NCBI RefSeq assembly: GCF_018991925.1
Contig: NW_024756914.1
Span: 6,779,373 to 6,843,372 of the forward strand
DNA length: 64,000 nt
Direction of reading: 5' to 3'
From: Homarus americanus
Lineage: Eukaryota > Arthropoda > Malacostraca > Decapoda > Nephropidae
Shown: positions 12,160-23,290 of the stretch, in pieces
How positions within the stretch are numbered: the first letter of the stretch is position 1
Layout of the letters: each line of letters starts with the position of its first letter
Notes under the pieces: generated by a model
What the model saw: only the letters and a program-made list of their open reading frames with translations
The model's database searches: none
Told to the model about the DNA's origin: nothing
Made by a program: the position numbers and the translations under genes

Positions 12160-12435
12160 ATGCCAAACTGCGGCCGGCCACTCCAAGCATTGCAGGAGGA
12201 GGTGCAGGAGGAGGACTCAGATGGTCACCTCATTGTGCTGTCGAGTTCTCACCAATGCTCCTGCCCCTGCCACGAGGAGGAGGAGGAGGAGGAGGAGGAG
12301 GAGGAGGAGAGTGAGTAGGATGTGGAGGACGAGAGGAAGGAGAAGTCAGAGAAGGAGGAGGAGGATGAGGATGAGGAGGAGGAGGAGGAGGAGGGGGAGG
12401 AGGGTCCCAGCTGGTCATCTCAGTTTGGTCTCTGA
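12160..12435 (+). CDS. Candidate acidic coding segment with one in-frame TAG
   Basis: From the ATG at 12,160 the frame encodes a non-repetitive N-terminus (MPNCGRPLQALQEEVQEEDS), then DGHLIVLSSSHQCSCPCH with a Cys/His cluster, then 11 Glu. A TAG follows at 12,316-12,318. The same frame continues past it as an Asp/Glu/Lys-rich stretch ending GPSWSSQFGL and a TGA at 12,433-12,435. A perfect GTGAGT donor at 12,311-12,316 overlaps the TAG, so the first part may be an exon spliced just before it. Alternatives are a pseudogene, a base error, or a chance frame through a GAG microsatellite. No family is recognised. Confidence 0.3.
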
Positions 12436-13436
12436 TTCCGTGCCAACACAACAGCCACTTTCACGAGATAATACTAATATCATGCAAATTGCTTCCCTAT
12501 GTGTGTGTGTGTTAGGTCGTGCGAGAGAGAGAGAGAGGAAACTGAATTGAACTAGCTACTGGGATTCCGGGTTCCTATAAGACAAGGATTCTGTCGTAGG
12601 ATTAGCTAAGGGTGACAATAAGAGATCCTATTTATCAAGTGACCTCACATCCTTCCCTTCCTTACTCCCACCACTCCTCCTTCCCCCCAGCCACACACAC
12701 ACACACACACTGCCCAGCCTCACCACCACCTCCGTCTGCTCACTTTGTTTACCCGAGATGCCGTTCGTGGATTTTGCGGATTTCTAAGTTTGTCAGCTTT
12801 AGGAACTCTGTCTCGAGGCTGTTTTTTGGGAGCTAAAGTTTGACTCGTTTTTTTGTACTATAAAATTCGTTTTTTTTTCCTGTGTTTTTTTTGTGGTGTT
12901 TTTATTTTGCAATTATGATGTTTTTGGAAAAGTTTTGGTAATTTTGTCGGTAGTTTGAATATAGTTTATATATATGTATTTATTTTTTATTATAATTATT
13001 CCATTTTTTTTTTAAATTTAACTTTTTTTTTCATGTAGTTTCATACTTCTGTTTTTTTCTGTTTTTCTTTTTATTCCTGTCCGTTTTTTTGGGTAGAAGT
13101 TTAACTCGTATTTTTCTATGTTCTAGATAATTTTTTCCCAATGTTTTTCTGTAGTATTTTGTTAAATTTATGTCCTTGTTTTGTAAATATCTGCCTCAGC
13201 ATTTTCGTAATTTAAATTCTATCCAATTTCTTCGTACATTATATACTGTAACTGCAAAAGGCTTTCACAGCTGTCACACTTAACAGCAGCATACAACAAC
13301 AGCACCCTTCACAGCTGTCACACTTAACAGCAGCATACAACAGCAGCGGATCAGGTATAACAGCCATATTATAGTGACAGCCTCATTTAATAGGGTAACT
13401 TTGGCCATATTCTCTCGTTTTAATGACGACAGCCAC
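12436..13436. other. Unique, T-rich stretch with a small tandem duplication
   Basis: Positions 12,830-13,200 have many poly-T runs. A 44-bp tandem duplication (CACAGCTGTCACACTTAACA) starts at 13,264 and 13,308. A short CA run lies at 12,693-12,711. No gene is supported. Confidence 0.6.
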
Positions 13437-13975
13437 GCCCACAACCACGCCCCCCCCCCCCCTCCCACAAAGTCTGAGATTTAACATTGGCAATGGCAAT
13501 AGCATGTATGTATGTATGTGTATGTATGTATGTATGTTTATCGCCCAGGTGGTGTGTGTGTGTGTGTGTGTGTGGAGGGGCGAGAATGTGCCTCCAAACT
13601 TTTGCTCATACCTCCTTCTTTCCCTCCCAAACTCCCTCGTTCCTCCCTCTCCTTCCCTTCCAATCCCCCCTCCCTCCCTTCTGTCTGGCTCCCTCCCCTT
13701 TCCCCGCCTCCTTCCTCCAACTCTTGCCATCTCCCATCCCCCTACCACCCATTTCCCCTCCTCTTCCTCTCTCACTTCTTATCTCCTGCTTCCTTCCTCC
13801 ATTACTCTCCTTCCTTACCTTACCTCCCTCCATCCATTTCTCCTTTCCTTCACTACTCTCTTTCCCTCCTCTGCTACCTTCTCTTCTCCCTCCCTCCCGC
13901 CCTCCCTCTCTCCCTCCTCCCCCCTCCCCTCCCACCCTCCTTTCTCCCCACCCTCCCTCCTGCCATAATGTAGTT
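13437..13975. repeat. Polypyrimidine tract with internal (TATG)n and (GT)n
   Basis: The segment begins with a run of C at 13,449-13,460, has TATG units at 13,505-13,537 and GT at 13,552-13,573. It then becomes almost pure CT-rich sequence from 13,610. Pro/Ser/Leu-rich frames on the plus strand and Gly/Glu/Arg-rich frames on the minus strand follow from the composition. Confidence 0.9.
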
Positions 13976-14618
13976 GTCGCTAAGCGTGTGTGTATATTCA
14001 TATGGAGATTTCTGACCCAAGGCCAAAGTTAGCGGCTTTGAGTGTGGTCGAGGCGGAAGTAGGTGGAGGAAACCTTAGCTTAACCTTACCTTAACCCTCC
14101 ACCCCTCCCACACACACACACACACACACCGCTTCCTAGTTTACAAATACATTTTCTCTTTCTCACCCTCTCTCCAAGTTTCCCCAAGCCCCTCCTTGCA
14201 CTCCTCAAGCCCATCGAAACCTCTCTGATCACCCCTCAAGGCCCCCCTCCAAGCCCCCCACTCCCTCCAAACCCCTCACCACGTCCCCCCCTCAAGCCCC
14301 CCTCTAATCCTTCCTCTGCCCTCAAACCCCTCCAAGCACAGTCAAGCCCTCCTACAAGCCCCCTCAAACCCCACCTCAACCCCCAAGCCCCACCCCTCAA
14401 ACCCTACCTCCAACCCTCAAGCCCCCTCAAACCCCCACCTCCAGCCTCCAAGCCCCCTCAAGCCCTCAGCCTCCAACTCTCCCCTCCAAAGCCCTGCAGT
14501 ATCTCCCTGGGTGAGAGTATGTAATAACACACACATTATGGTAAAGTGAATTGCTCTTAAGACGCAAGATTCTGAAGTCAGGGCAAGTCAGAGCTTTTTT
14601 GGGGAGTTAATATATACA
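13976..14618. other. Unique stretch with a C-rich degenerate repeat
   Basis: Positions 14,105-14,130 are a CA run. Positions 14,170-14,500 are a degenerate repeat of CCCCTCAAGCCCC-like units with many C runs, which could form G-quadruplexes on the minus strand. The rest is unique. No gene is supported. Confidence 0.6.
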
Positions 14619-14692
14619 GGGTGATCGAAAATGAATGCCTGGGGTGGTAAAGAGTTATGTATTAAAACCTGGGCACTTTTTTTCGACCACCC
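14619..14692. mobile_element. 74-bp inverted-repeat element (mariner-like MITE or remnant)
   Basis: The left end reads GGGTGATCGAAAATGAATGC. The right end, reverse-complemented, reads GGGTGGTCGAAAAAAAGTGC. The two arms match for about 22-25 bp with a few differences and enclose about 25 bp. There is no coding capacity. The TATATACA flank suggests a TA-rich target, but I cannot define the target duplication. An element of the same length and end motif lies at 61,762-61,835. Assignment to Tc1/mariner-type MITEs is an inference from the terminal motif. Confidence 0.55.
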
Positions 14693-14788
14693 GATGAATA
14701 TATTTTTTGTAACGTAGGATAGAAAATTGAGTTTTTTTATTTATGTATTTGAAATTAAATTAAATCTTTGGAATTAAAGGTAAGTAAG

Positions 14789-14822
<34 letters not shown>

Positions 14823-14986
14823 AACTACTACTACTACTACTACTACTACTATCTATCTATCCTTCACAGTCTGCCTTTCTACAGAGAAAAAAAAACGATA
14901 AGAATTTCTGTGACAGTATTGGAACTATGTGTACGTGTGCGTGTATGAGCATGAGAGAACGTGTGTGTAGGTTTGTTAGAGTGTGT

Positions 14987-15030
<44 letters not shown>

Positions 15031-15042
15031 GCATGTTGTTAC
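14693..15042. repeat. AT-rich unique sequence, (CTA)n and (GT)n
   Basis: Positions 14,787-14,852 are a CTA run with one ACAACTACT interruption, followed by CTAT units. Positions 14,991-15,028 are a GT run. The remaining DNA shows no gene. Confidence 0.85.
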
Positions 15043-15120
15043 CCCTAAACCCCAGCATCCCCGTGAGGCCCCGGAATGGTCCATTAGCACAGCAGTAACC
15101 AGTTGGGCCAAATCCTGGGC
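15043..15120 (-). CDS. Weak candidate exon, unknown protein
   Basis: The minus strand carries a short non-repetitive frame reading EAQDLAQLVTAVLMDHSGAS. A possible GAG acceptor lies at 15,121 and a GGG/GTAACA donor at 15,042. The plus strand is also open here and runs into the 16-bp minisatellite. The segment is only 78 bp, so chance cannot be excluded. Confidence 0.2.
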
Positions 15121-15165
15121 CTCAGCTTACCCACCCCAGACCCCAATCACTCTGGGTGTGCTCAT

Positions 15166-15612
15166 GTCAGCCGGTGTTCACGTCAGCTGGTGTTCACGTC
15201 AGCCGGTGTTCACGTCAGTTGGTTTTCACGTCAACTGGTTTTCTCGTCAGCTGGTGTTCACGTCAGCTAGTGTTCAACTCAGCTAGTGTTCACGTCAGCT
15301 GGTGTTCAACTCAGCTGGTGTTCAACTCAGCTAGTGTTCAACTCAGCTAGTGTTCACGTCAGCTGGTGTTCATGTCAGCTAGTGTTCAACTCAGCTAGTG
15401 TTCACGTCAGCTGGTGTTCATGTCAGCTAGTGTTCAACTCAGCTGGTGTTCAACTCAGCTGGTGTTCAACTCAGCTGGTGTTTCACGTCAGCTAGTGTTC
15501 ACGTCAGCTGGTGTTCACGTCAGCTGGTGTTCACGTCAGCTGGTGTTCACGTCAGCTGGTGTTCAACTCAGCTGGTGTTCACGTCAGCTGGTGTTCACGT
15601 CAGCTAGTGTTC
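15166..15612. repeat. 16-bp minisatellite, unit GTGTTCACGTCAGCTG
   Basis: About 28 copies are present. Two main variants alternate, CACGTCAG and CAACTCAG, and CTGG/CTAG varies at the unit boundary. Val/Ser/Cys-rich frames across it are repeat translations. Confidence 0.95.
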
Positions 15613-15676
15613 TCTTCTCTCCTCTTCCTTTCTCTTCCACTTTTCCCTCTCTCATCCCCTTTAAAGATTGCCTCTA

Positions 15677-15722
<46 letters not shown>

Positions 15723-16120
15723 TTATTTGGTGTACTCTGCGCGCGTATATGTGTATGTATCTGTGTACTTATGTGTGTATATATGTTTGTATATATGTAT
15801 GTAATATCCACAAAATGGCTCTAAAAAAACACGCTAAGAATATCCCCTTAACATGACCTCTACAGTCTACAACTCATCTCTATTAAACTCCTCTCAATAA
15901 TTCTAGACCACAATAGAGCCAGGGATTAATATAGAGCCTCTAACACCATAAACTCTATTTTCAATTTAAATTTGTCTATTTTTTTTAATTTCTTGTATCT
16001 GATTTTTTTCCCAATTAAGTGTTTTTTTGTTATTTCTTTTTCGTACATTTTTTCTTGTTTTCATTTAGCTGTTTGGAGGAATGTTTTCTACTGGTTAGGT
16101 TAGGTTTATTTTCTTGGTGA
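15613..16120. other. Unique stretch with a (GT)n run
   Basis: GT repeats occupy 15,681-15,718 and continue as degenerate GTAT units to 15,800. The rest is AT-rich and unique. No gene is supported. Confidence 0.7.
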
Positions 16121-16121
<1 letters not shown>

Positions 16122-16171
<50 letters not shown>

Positions 16172-16206
16172 TGGTTAACTTTTCTCTCTCTCTCTCTCTC
16201 TCTCTT
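16122..16206. repeat. (GA)n facing (CT)n, inverted arrangement
   Basis: About 45 bp of GA is followed after the short spacer GGGTATGGTTAACTTTT by about 24 bp of CT. The arms can pair into a hairpin of about 24 bp with a loop under 20 bp. Confidence 0.9.
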
Positions 16207-16254
16207 TAATCACTAATCATCTCTCCCTGTCTCTCCTTATTCACATTTCTCCTG

Positions 16255-16905
16255 CCACCATTTTCCCACCATCCTCTATCACCATCCTGCCACCACCCTG
16301 CCACCATCCTACCACCATCCTACCATCCTCCCACCACCCTCCCACCTCCCACCATCCTACCACCATCCTACCATCCTCCCACATCCTACCACCATCCTAC
16401 CATCCTCCCACCATCCTACCACCATCCTACCACCACCCCACCATCCTCCCCACCACCCCACCATCCTCCCACCATCCCACCACCATCCTCCCACCACCCC
16501 TACCATCCTCCCACCATCCTACCACCATCCTACCCATCCTCCCACCATCCTACCACCATCCCACCACCAATCTCTACCATCCTCCACCATCCCACCACAT
16601 CCTCCCACATCCTCCCACCACCCCACCATCCCACCACCATCCCACCACCACCCTACCATCCTCCCACCATCCCAACCACCACCCTACCATCCTCCCACCA
16701 TCCCTACCACCATCCTCCCACCAATCTCTACCATCCTACCACCATCCTCCCAATTGTCTCTACGCCATCCTCCCACCACCCCACCATCCTACCTCACCAT
16801 CCTACCATCCTCCCACCATCCTGCTTCCTCACCATCCCACCACCACCCCACCATAATTCTGCACCATCCCGCCACCATCCCACCACCACCACCACCACCA
16901 CCCAG
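16255..16905. repeat. CCACCATCCT-type degenerate minisatellite
   Basis: Units of 9-17 bp combine CCACCATCCT and CCACCACCC over 650 bp, with frequent single-base losses. The array ends in a (CCA)n run at 16,880-16,900 that abuts a unique segment. Confidence 0.95.
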
Positions 16906-17092
16906 CCCCGGCACTCAGATGAAGGTTGTACTCAAAATGCAAACAGACAAGGCATGGCTGCACATATCCCAAATCCTTCAATTTAAACTCCACCCACTTT
17001 TTGGAGGGTTGCAGTGTATGTGTGCAGTGAGCAGGAGCCCAGTGGCCAGAGCTTGGCTGGGTGATGGAAATGGCCCCCCCATACAAAAAGCA
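16906..17092 (+). CDS. Candidate exon, strand uncertain
   Basis: A unique 187-bp island lies between two repeats. On the plus strand an acceptor-like CACCACCCAG precedes it and GCA/GTGAGA follows. The open frame reads MKVVLKMQTDKAWLHISQIL and continues through a GGLQCMCAVSRSPVARAWLG segment. On the minus strand an equally open frame reads KKWVEFKLKDLGYVQPCLVC. Both are non-repetitive. The GTGAGA donor is part of a GA microsatellite, which weakens the plus-strand case. No family is recognised. Confidence 0.3.
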
Positions 17093-17094
17093 GT

Positions 17095-17134
<40 letters not shown>

Positions 17135-17539
17135 AGAGAGTAAACTCTTCTAATTTTGTAAATAATTATGAGTTAGTAAAATTCATTATGAAGGGGGGAA
17201 AAAGAGTAATGGAGGAAGGAGGAGGGAGGGGAGGAAGAGAGGGAGGAGGGAGTGAAGGGGGGAAAGAAGGAGAGAAGGTGGCAGGGAGGGAAGGCGAGAT
17301 GGAGGGATGATGGGATAGAGAGTGAGAGGGAAGGAAGGGAGGGAGGGAGACATGGTCCTATCTTCCTTTCCATCCTCTCTCTTCTTTATCCATTCCTTCT
17401 TTCCTTCCTCTTTTCCATCGCTTTTCTTCCCTTCCATCAACTCTCGTTTCTCTTCATCTATTCCTTCCTTCCACTCATTATCCTCTCATCTTCCTCCTCT
17501 TCCGCTTTTTATCACTTGTCCCCTTCCATCATCTTGTTT

Positions 17540-17595
<56 letters not shown>

Positions 17596-17660
17596 GGTCT
17601 GTCTAGCTTCTTTTTTTCCTCTCTGTCTCTCCACCCCATCATTCTACTTTTTTTATATCA
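17093..17660. repeat. Purine tract followed by pyrimidine tract
   Basis: GA repeats fill 17,096-17,141. Positions 17,190-17,350 are GGAGG/GAAGG-rich, then 17,356-17,590 are CTTCC/CTCTC-rich, including a CT run at 17,541-17,587. The switch from purine to pyrimidine on one strand gives extensive imperfect inverted-repeat potential centred near 17,353. Confidence 0.9.
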
Positions 17661-18329
17661 CCCCCATCACACACACACACACACACGCACACACACACAC
17701 ACACTCCTTCTCTCCTCTTCCATCTTCGTTATACACCTCTCCCAGCGGTCGTCCCCGTACCCCCCCATGGCTTAGCGGGGGGTGGAGGAGGGGATACGTC
17801 GTTGTGGTGGTGGTGGTTTGGCCGTCGTTGTGGTGGTGGTGGTTGGGTGTCGTTTACCTCCGGGTTAATGTTAATTATCGCCGGCCGCAACGACGCCACT
17901 TGCCTCAAACTGTTATGTAAACAAAACAAAATAGAAGGACCAACCCCGATGGCAACACCGACACCAGCGGGCATCAGTTGCAACCTCGTGTTTTTTTTCG
18001 TTGATATGCAAGGGAAGGAAGATTGGTCTGGTGTAGTTGCCTCCTCCTCCTCCTCCTGCTGTTGCTATTGCTGTTAAATACTGCTGTGCTGTTGCTGTTA
18101 GATGATGCTGTTACTTTTAGATGCTGCTGTTGTTGTTGCTACGGTTAGGTGGTGTTATTGCCACTGTTGCTGCATTGCTGTAAAATTCTGCTGTTGTTGT
18201 TGTTTTTAATAGCTGTTAATGTAATTGTTGTTGCTGTTAATTCTGATGCAGTTTTTGTTGGTGATAAATCCTGCTGTAGTTGATGTTGTTGTTGTTGCTA
18301 AAAGTGATGGTAGTTGTTCTTCATTCATT
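17661..18329. other. Mixed unique DNA with CA, GGT and GTT/CTG repeats
   Basis: CA repeats lie at 17,670-17,704 and GTGGTGGTG patches at 17,798-17,848. An imperfect GTT/CTG trinucleotide tract spans 18,040-18,300. The unique island 17,850-18,000 is open on both strands, but I see no protein features strong enough to call an exon. Confidence 0.6.
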
Positions 18330-18520
18330 TCTCCCTCACACACTCTCCCCCTTCACACACTCTCCTCCCTCACACACTCTCCTCCCTCACACACTCCTCC
18401 CTCACACACTCTCCTCCCTCACACACTCTCCTCCCTCACACACTCTCCCCCTTCACGCACTCCTCCCTCACACACTCCTCCCTCACACACTCTCCCTCTT
18501 CACGCACTCCTCCCTCACCT
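18330..18520. repeat. 17-bp minisatellite, unit CCTCCCTCACACACTCT
   Basis: About 11 copies, with variants CCCCTTCACGCACT and shortened units. Ser/His/Thr/Leu-rich frames across it are artefacts. Confidence 0.9.
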
Positions 18521-18795
18521 TCCTCTCCTCCATCCAATCTCCCCATTCTTGCTCCCTCATCAATTTCCATCTCTGGTTGAGGAGGCGAGAGAAGCCAATC
18601 CCTCCCTCCCTCTCTCTCTCCTCCCATCCTCTTCTTCCCTCCCACTCTCCTCCTGTCCCCTTTCCCCTTACTCTTCCTCTCTACATCCTCCCCCCCCCAC
18701 CAGATGGCTGAACAGAATGTTCCAGTTTCCAACTTTGTCCTGGGGGTGAGAACACAGAGAGCTAAACAGTTTATTAATGAACACACAAGACTAGT

Positions 18796-18854
<59 letters not shown>

Positions 18855-18998
18855 AATAATGCTTTTGGGCGTTCCTACACCTGTACCTGAGGGACTAATT
18901 AGAGATGTATGGGTAGTTTTTCTCTCTAACCTTTCTCCTTATTCTCTCTACTCCTATCTCTTGTCAAGCTTTCTCTCTCTTTCTTATCTTGCTTTCTT

Positions 18999-19049
<51 letters not shown>

Positions 19050-19390
19050 CTATATTTACAATTTCATGTCATACTATTTATTTATGTCCCTATTTTCCTA
19101 ATTACATATTACCACATAAGCAATTTCCTACCCACAACACACACAAATGTACCCCCACACACAACACCCCCACACCTCCCACACATGCAACACCCCACAC
19201 ACACAAAAACCCCACACCCCACACACACAACACCCCCACACCCCCCACATGCAACACCCCCACACCCCCCACACATACACACACACAAAACCCACCACAA
19301 ACACAACCCTCCCACAACACCCCCACAAACCCACAACCCCCAGGATCCCCCCCCCCCACACCTCCCCCACACTTGTAAATCGTCCGACTT
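18521..19390. repeat. Pyrimidine-rich DNA, (GA)n, (CT)n and CCCCACACAC block
   Basis: GA repeats lie at 18,798-18,850, CT repeats at 18,998-19,046, and a CCCCACACACAACA-like degenerate repeat at 19,128-19,372. A short unique segment at 18,700-18,795 shows no gene. Confidence 0.85.
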
Positions 19391-19629
19391 TGTTATTGTG
19401 TTGGTCTTGATCGCTTGTAAAGAGAAAGAAAATATAGATATATGTTATATTTTCTGTTTGTATATTGGCAATAACTCAGTGGCTGTTTTTATATTTTTAC
19501 AGATGTATGTATATAAATTCCCTTTGTGTTTGGGGTGGGTTTTTTTTTGGGGGGGGGGATGTTTTTGTTTTATGTTTTGATGTCGGTGTTTGGGTGTTTT
19601 TATTTTCTCCTTTTGTTTTGTTTTTTGTC

Positions 19630-19667
<38 letters not shown>

Positions 19668-19758
19668 TGTCTGTGTGTCTGTGTGTCTATCTGTCTGTCT
19701 GTCTGTTTGTCTGTCTGCTCCCTATCACTCTTATTTCTTTCTGTCTATTTGTCTTTCA

Positions 19759-19806
<48 letters not shown>

Positions 19807-20104
19807 ACTTTCTCTCTCCCCCTCTCTCTCCCCACCTTTCTCTCTCTAGTTTCCTTTCTCTTTTCTCTTTCTCTCTCCCCCTCTCTCTCTCCTCACCCCT
19901 CTCTCCCTCACCCCTCTCTCTCCTCCTCTCTCTCTCTCTGTATTATTTCTCTTTGTCCGTGTTTCCCTCTTCGTGTACTAGCTGTTCTTTCTCTGTCCTT
20001 TCATCCTGAGTTTTCATCTTTATTCGACTTTCTCTTCTACACATTTCTATATTATTATCGTTCTTTCTCCTTCTTAGTGTGTATTCTTTCTTTCTTATAT
20101 TTAT
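19391..20104. repeat. Unique island then (GT)n, (CTGT)n and (CT)n tracts
   Basis: Positions 19,391-19,540 are unique with no gene. A G run lies at 19,549-19,558. GT/CTGT repeats occupy 19,627-19,715 and CT repeats 19,758-19,945. The long Cys/Val/Ser/Leu frames are repeat translations. Confidence 0.85.
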
Positions 20105-20191
20105 TCATTAACCTAACCTAACCTAACTTAACCTAACCTAATCTAACCTAACTTAACCTAACTCAATGCCATTACGTATATAACACACACA

Positions 20192-20280
<89 letters not shown>
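20105..20280. repeat. (AACCT)n telomere-type block and (CA)n
   Basis: Positions 20,109-20,162 are near-regular AACCT units, the complement of the arthropod telomere motif TTAGG. CA repeats fill 20,186-20,278. The block is internal and flanked by ordinary sequence, so it is interstitial. Confidence 0.9.
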
Positions 20281-20894
20281 ATTAAGTTACATTTTTATCT
20301 ACTTTTATATCACTAATTAGTTAAAAAAAAAGTAGAGATCTGATGAGACAAAAAAACAAAAAAACAAAAAAAAACAAAAAATAATAATGATGATGTAATT
20401 TTTATAGTGAGAAAAAAAATCTGGCAAATGATATTGAAGAGACAGCTTTTTTAAAACACTTTCATGTGATTATGACTAATTTGGTGTTGTGTGTGTTTTT
20501 TGTGTGTGTATGTGTGTCTGTGTGTGTGTACCTGTTTGTCTGTGTGTCTGTGTGTGTGTACCTGTTTGTCTGTGTGTCTGTTTATCTGTGTGTATGTGTA
20601 TGTGTGTGTGTGTGTATATTTGTGTTCGTCTGTACATGTGTCTGCCTCCCTGTATGTACCCACCCATCCACCCACCCACCCATCCACCACCCACCCCCCA
20701 CCCCATCCACACCCATATAAAAAAAACCCTGCACAAAATGAGTCGAACGATGGTTGTTATCACGCTTTTAAGTATGAAAGGAAAATATATGTTAATTAGG
20801 CTCTTCATTTACATAACATTTTGTCGGACCAAAATAGTTGCAGTGCTCGTCCAGTTAAACATGTTCCACCTGACAGACAGACAGACAGACAGAC

Positions 20895-20931
<37 letters not shown>

Positions 20932-20969
20932 TAGAAGAATCTGACAGATGGTTTCACTTGTTTCTCACT
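20281..20969. repeat. Unique islands with (GT)n, CCCAC and (CAGA)n tracts
   Basis: A-rich DNA lies at 20,320-20,400, GT-rich units with CCTGTTTGTCT inserts at 20,480-20,640, and CCCACC repeats at 20,657-20,712. CAGA repeats lie at 20,875-20,932. The unique island 20,725-20,870 has no supported gene. Confidence 0.8.
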
Positions 20970-21430
20970 CAGGATATCCTCCGGCAGATGGTTTCCCTCC
21001 TGGCAGATGGTTCTCCTCCTGATAGATGGTTCACCCTGGCAGATGGTTCACCCCTGGCAGATGGTTCTCTTCCTGGCAGATGGTTTACCCCTGGCAGATG
21101 GTTTACCCCTGACAGATGATTCTCCTCCTGACAGATGGTTCTCCTCCAGACAGATGGTTCTCCTCCTGGCAGATGGTTCTCCTCCAGACAGATGGTTCTC
21201 CTCCTGGCAGATGGTTCTCCTCCAGACAGATGGTTCACCCTGGCAGATGGTTCACCTCTGACAGATGGTTCTCCTCCTGACAGATGGTTCTCCTCCTGAC
21301 AGATGGTTCTCCTCCTGACAGATGGTTCTCCTCCTGACAGATGGTTCTCCTCCTGACGGATGGTTCTCCTCCTGACAGATGGTTCTCCTCCTGACAGATG
21401 GTTCTCCTCCGGCAGATGGTTCTCCGGCAG
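20970..21430. repeat. 19-bp minisatellite, unit GGTTCTCCTCCTGACAGAT
   Basis: About 24 copies are present. Variants replace CTCCTGACAG with CACCCTGGCAG or TCCAGACAG. Because 19 is not a multiple of three, a 57-bp triple unit produces a long periodic Glu/Pro/Ser/Arg frame on the minus strand; this is not a gene. Confidence 0.95.
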
Positions 21431-22097
21431 ATGAGTTATCCTACTACAGGTAATTAATCCATTAGTAATATTTACCTTCAACATCTGCAGAAATCGACAG
21501 TTTATATCAGTCCTTTGATGTGAGGTGGTTCGTCTCTTCTCTTCTCTCCTTTGTCTCTCTTCCATTATCTCTTCTATCCATTTTCTCTTTCTTTCTCTCA
21601 TTATCTCTTCTATAATTTTTCTTTCTCTTTTTATTTTCTTATTTTCCTGTTTTACATTTTTGATTCTTTTCTCCCTTCACTTCCTTTACTTTCATTCCTC
21701 TCCTACCACCTCCCTTCCTTTTCTCTCCCCTCTCCCTACCCTTCCTCTTCTCCCATTCCCATCAGTCTCGTCCCTCTCCCTCCCTTTCCCATCCCCCTTT
21801 CCCGTCGTCTCATCCTGCCTCCCCTTTCCCTTCACTACCCTCTCTTTAGGTTCCCTGCTTCCCCTCCTCCTTCCTTCTCTTCTCTCCCTCATCCCCCCAC
21901 CACCACCCCTTCCCCTACCCCACATCAGGAAGAGGGCAGAGGAGTCATGTTACCTTGAGCTGACTGTGTGTTGGTCAGTTCAGTCAGGTCATCTGGGAGA
22001 TATTGCCGAATTCCAACATTCATATGCCAATAATGGTGACCTGACCTGACCTATTCTGACAGATACACGTCACATGGCGAGGTGAGATTCCTCTACT
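21431..22097. other. Pyrimidine-rich tract and a short unique island
   Basis: Positions 21,525-21,925 are CT-rich. The island 21,926-22,080 follows an acceptor-like CCCCACATCAG and is open as far as a TGA near 22,047 (plus strand; residues include ESCYLELTVCWS). It is too short and featureless for an exon call. TGACC repeats occur at 22,038-22,055. Confidence 0.5.
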
Positions 22098-22283
22098 CTC
22101 TCTCTGTCTCTCTCTCTCTCTCTTGCTCCTCTGTCTTTTGTGCCCATCTCCCGTCTACTCTTGACAGACAAGTAACAGGTAGATAGACAGACAGATTCAA
22201 GAACGGAGGGGGAGGGAGAGGGAGAGAGGGAGGAGGAGGAGGAGAGGAGGGAGGGAGGAGGGGGAGGAGAGGAGGAGGAGGAG

Positions 22284-22328
<45 letters not shown>

Positions 22329-22330
22329 AT
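22098..22330. repeat. (CT)n then (GGA)n/(GA)n
   Basis: CT repeats occupy 22,098-22,123. GGAGG-rich sequence lies at 22,203-22,288 and GA repeats at 22,289-22,325. The facing CT and GA blocks add inverted-repeat potential. Confidence 0.9.
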
Positions 22331-22497
22331 GTATTCTTTTGTATAAATTTATACTATTTATCTCCTGTATGAATAAATAAACTACACAAAATACATGTAT
22401 ACAACTACTTATGTATATGTGTGTATGTCTGTATACAAGTAGGTGTGCATGTATACGTGTATGTAAATCGGTGTATTTTAGTTTAACTCATTTCTGT

Positions 22498-22575
<78 letters not shown>

Positions 22576-23290
22576 ACGGCAATAAGTTGTATAGCTACCA
22601 CCACTACTACCACCACTACCACCACTACTACCACCACTACTACCACTACCACCACTACCACCACTACTACCACCACTACTACCACTACTACCACCACTAC
22701 TACCACCACTACCACCACTACTACCACCACTACCACCACTACCACCACTACTACCACCACTACTACCACTACTAATATCACCACTGGAGCTAAAATGTAA
22801 GAAGTCAAGTGGATTAGATACAAAATTTGCATCTTTTTATTACACGTGTCTCCAGCATTTGCATATAAGATAAGACTCACCGGACCTCATCCACCCGCCA
22901 TCTTCACCCGCCATCTTCACCCGCACCTTCACCCACCACCAACACCCATCACCTTCACCCACCAACGTCACCCACCGCCAACGTCACCCACCACCACCAC
23001 CTTCACCCACCACCAACGTCACCCACCACCACCACCATCACCCATCACCTTCACCCACAACCAACGTCACCCACCACCAACGTCACCCACCACCACCATC
23101 ACCCATCACCTTCACCCACCACCAACATCACCCACCACCAACATCACCCACCACCAACGTCACCCACCACCACCACCATCACCCATCACCTTCACCCACC
23201 ACCAACATCACCCACCACCAACGTCACCCAGACAGTCAGATAATGAAATGAGAGAGAGAGAGAGAGAGATAATAACAGAGATATAAATAT
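22331..23290. repeat. (GT)n, (ACC/ACT)n and CACCCACCACCAACGT array
   Basis: GT repeats lie at 22,497-22,574 and ACC/ACT trinucleotides at 22,598-22,782. A degenerate repeat with units such as CACCCACCACCAACGT and CATCACCTT spans 22,889-23,230, and GA repeats 23,250-23,268. The flanking 22,331-22,490 and 22,785-22,885 are unique without a gene. Confidence 0.9.

Noticed and set aside
20969..21601. 210-codon periodic Glu/Pro/Ser/Arg frame on the minus strand
   Set aside because: The period of 19 residues equals three 19-bp minisatellite units. It is a repeat translation, not a repeat protein.
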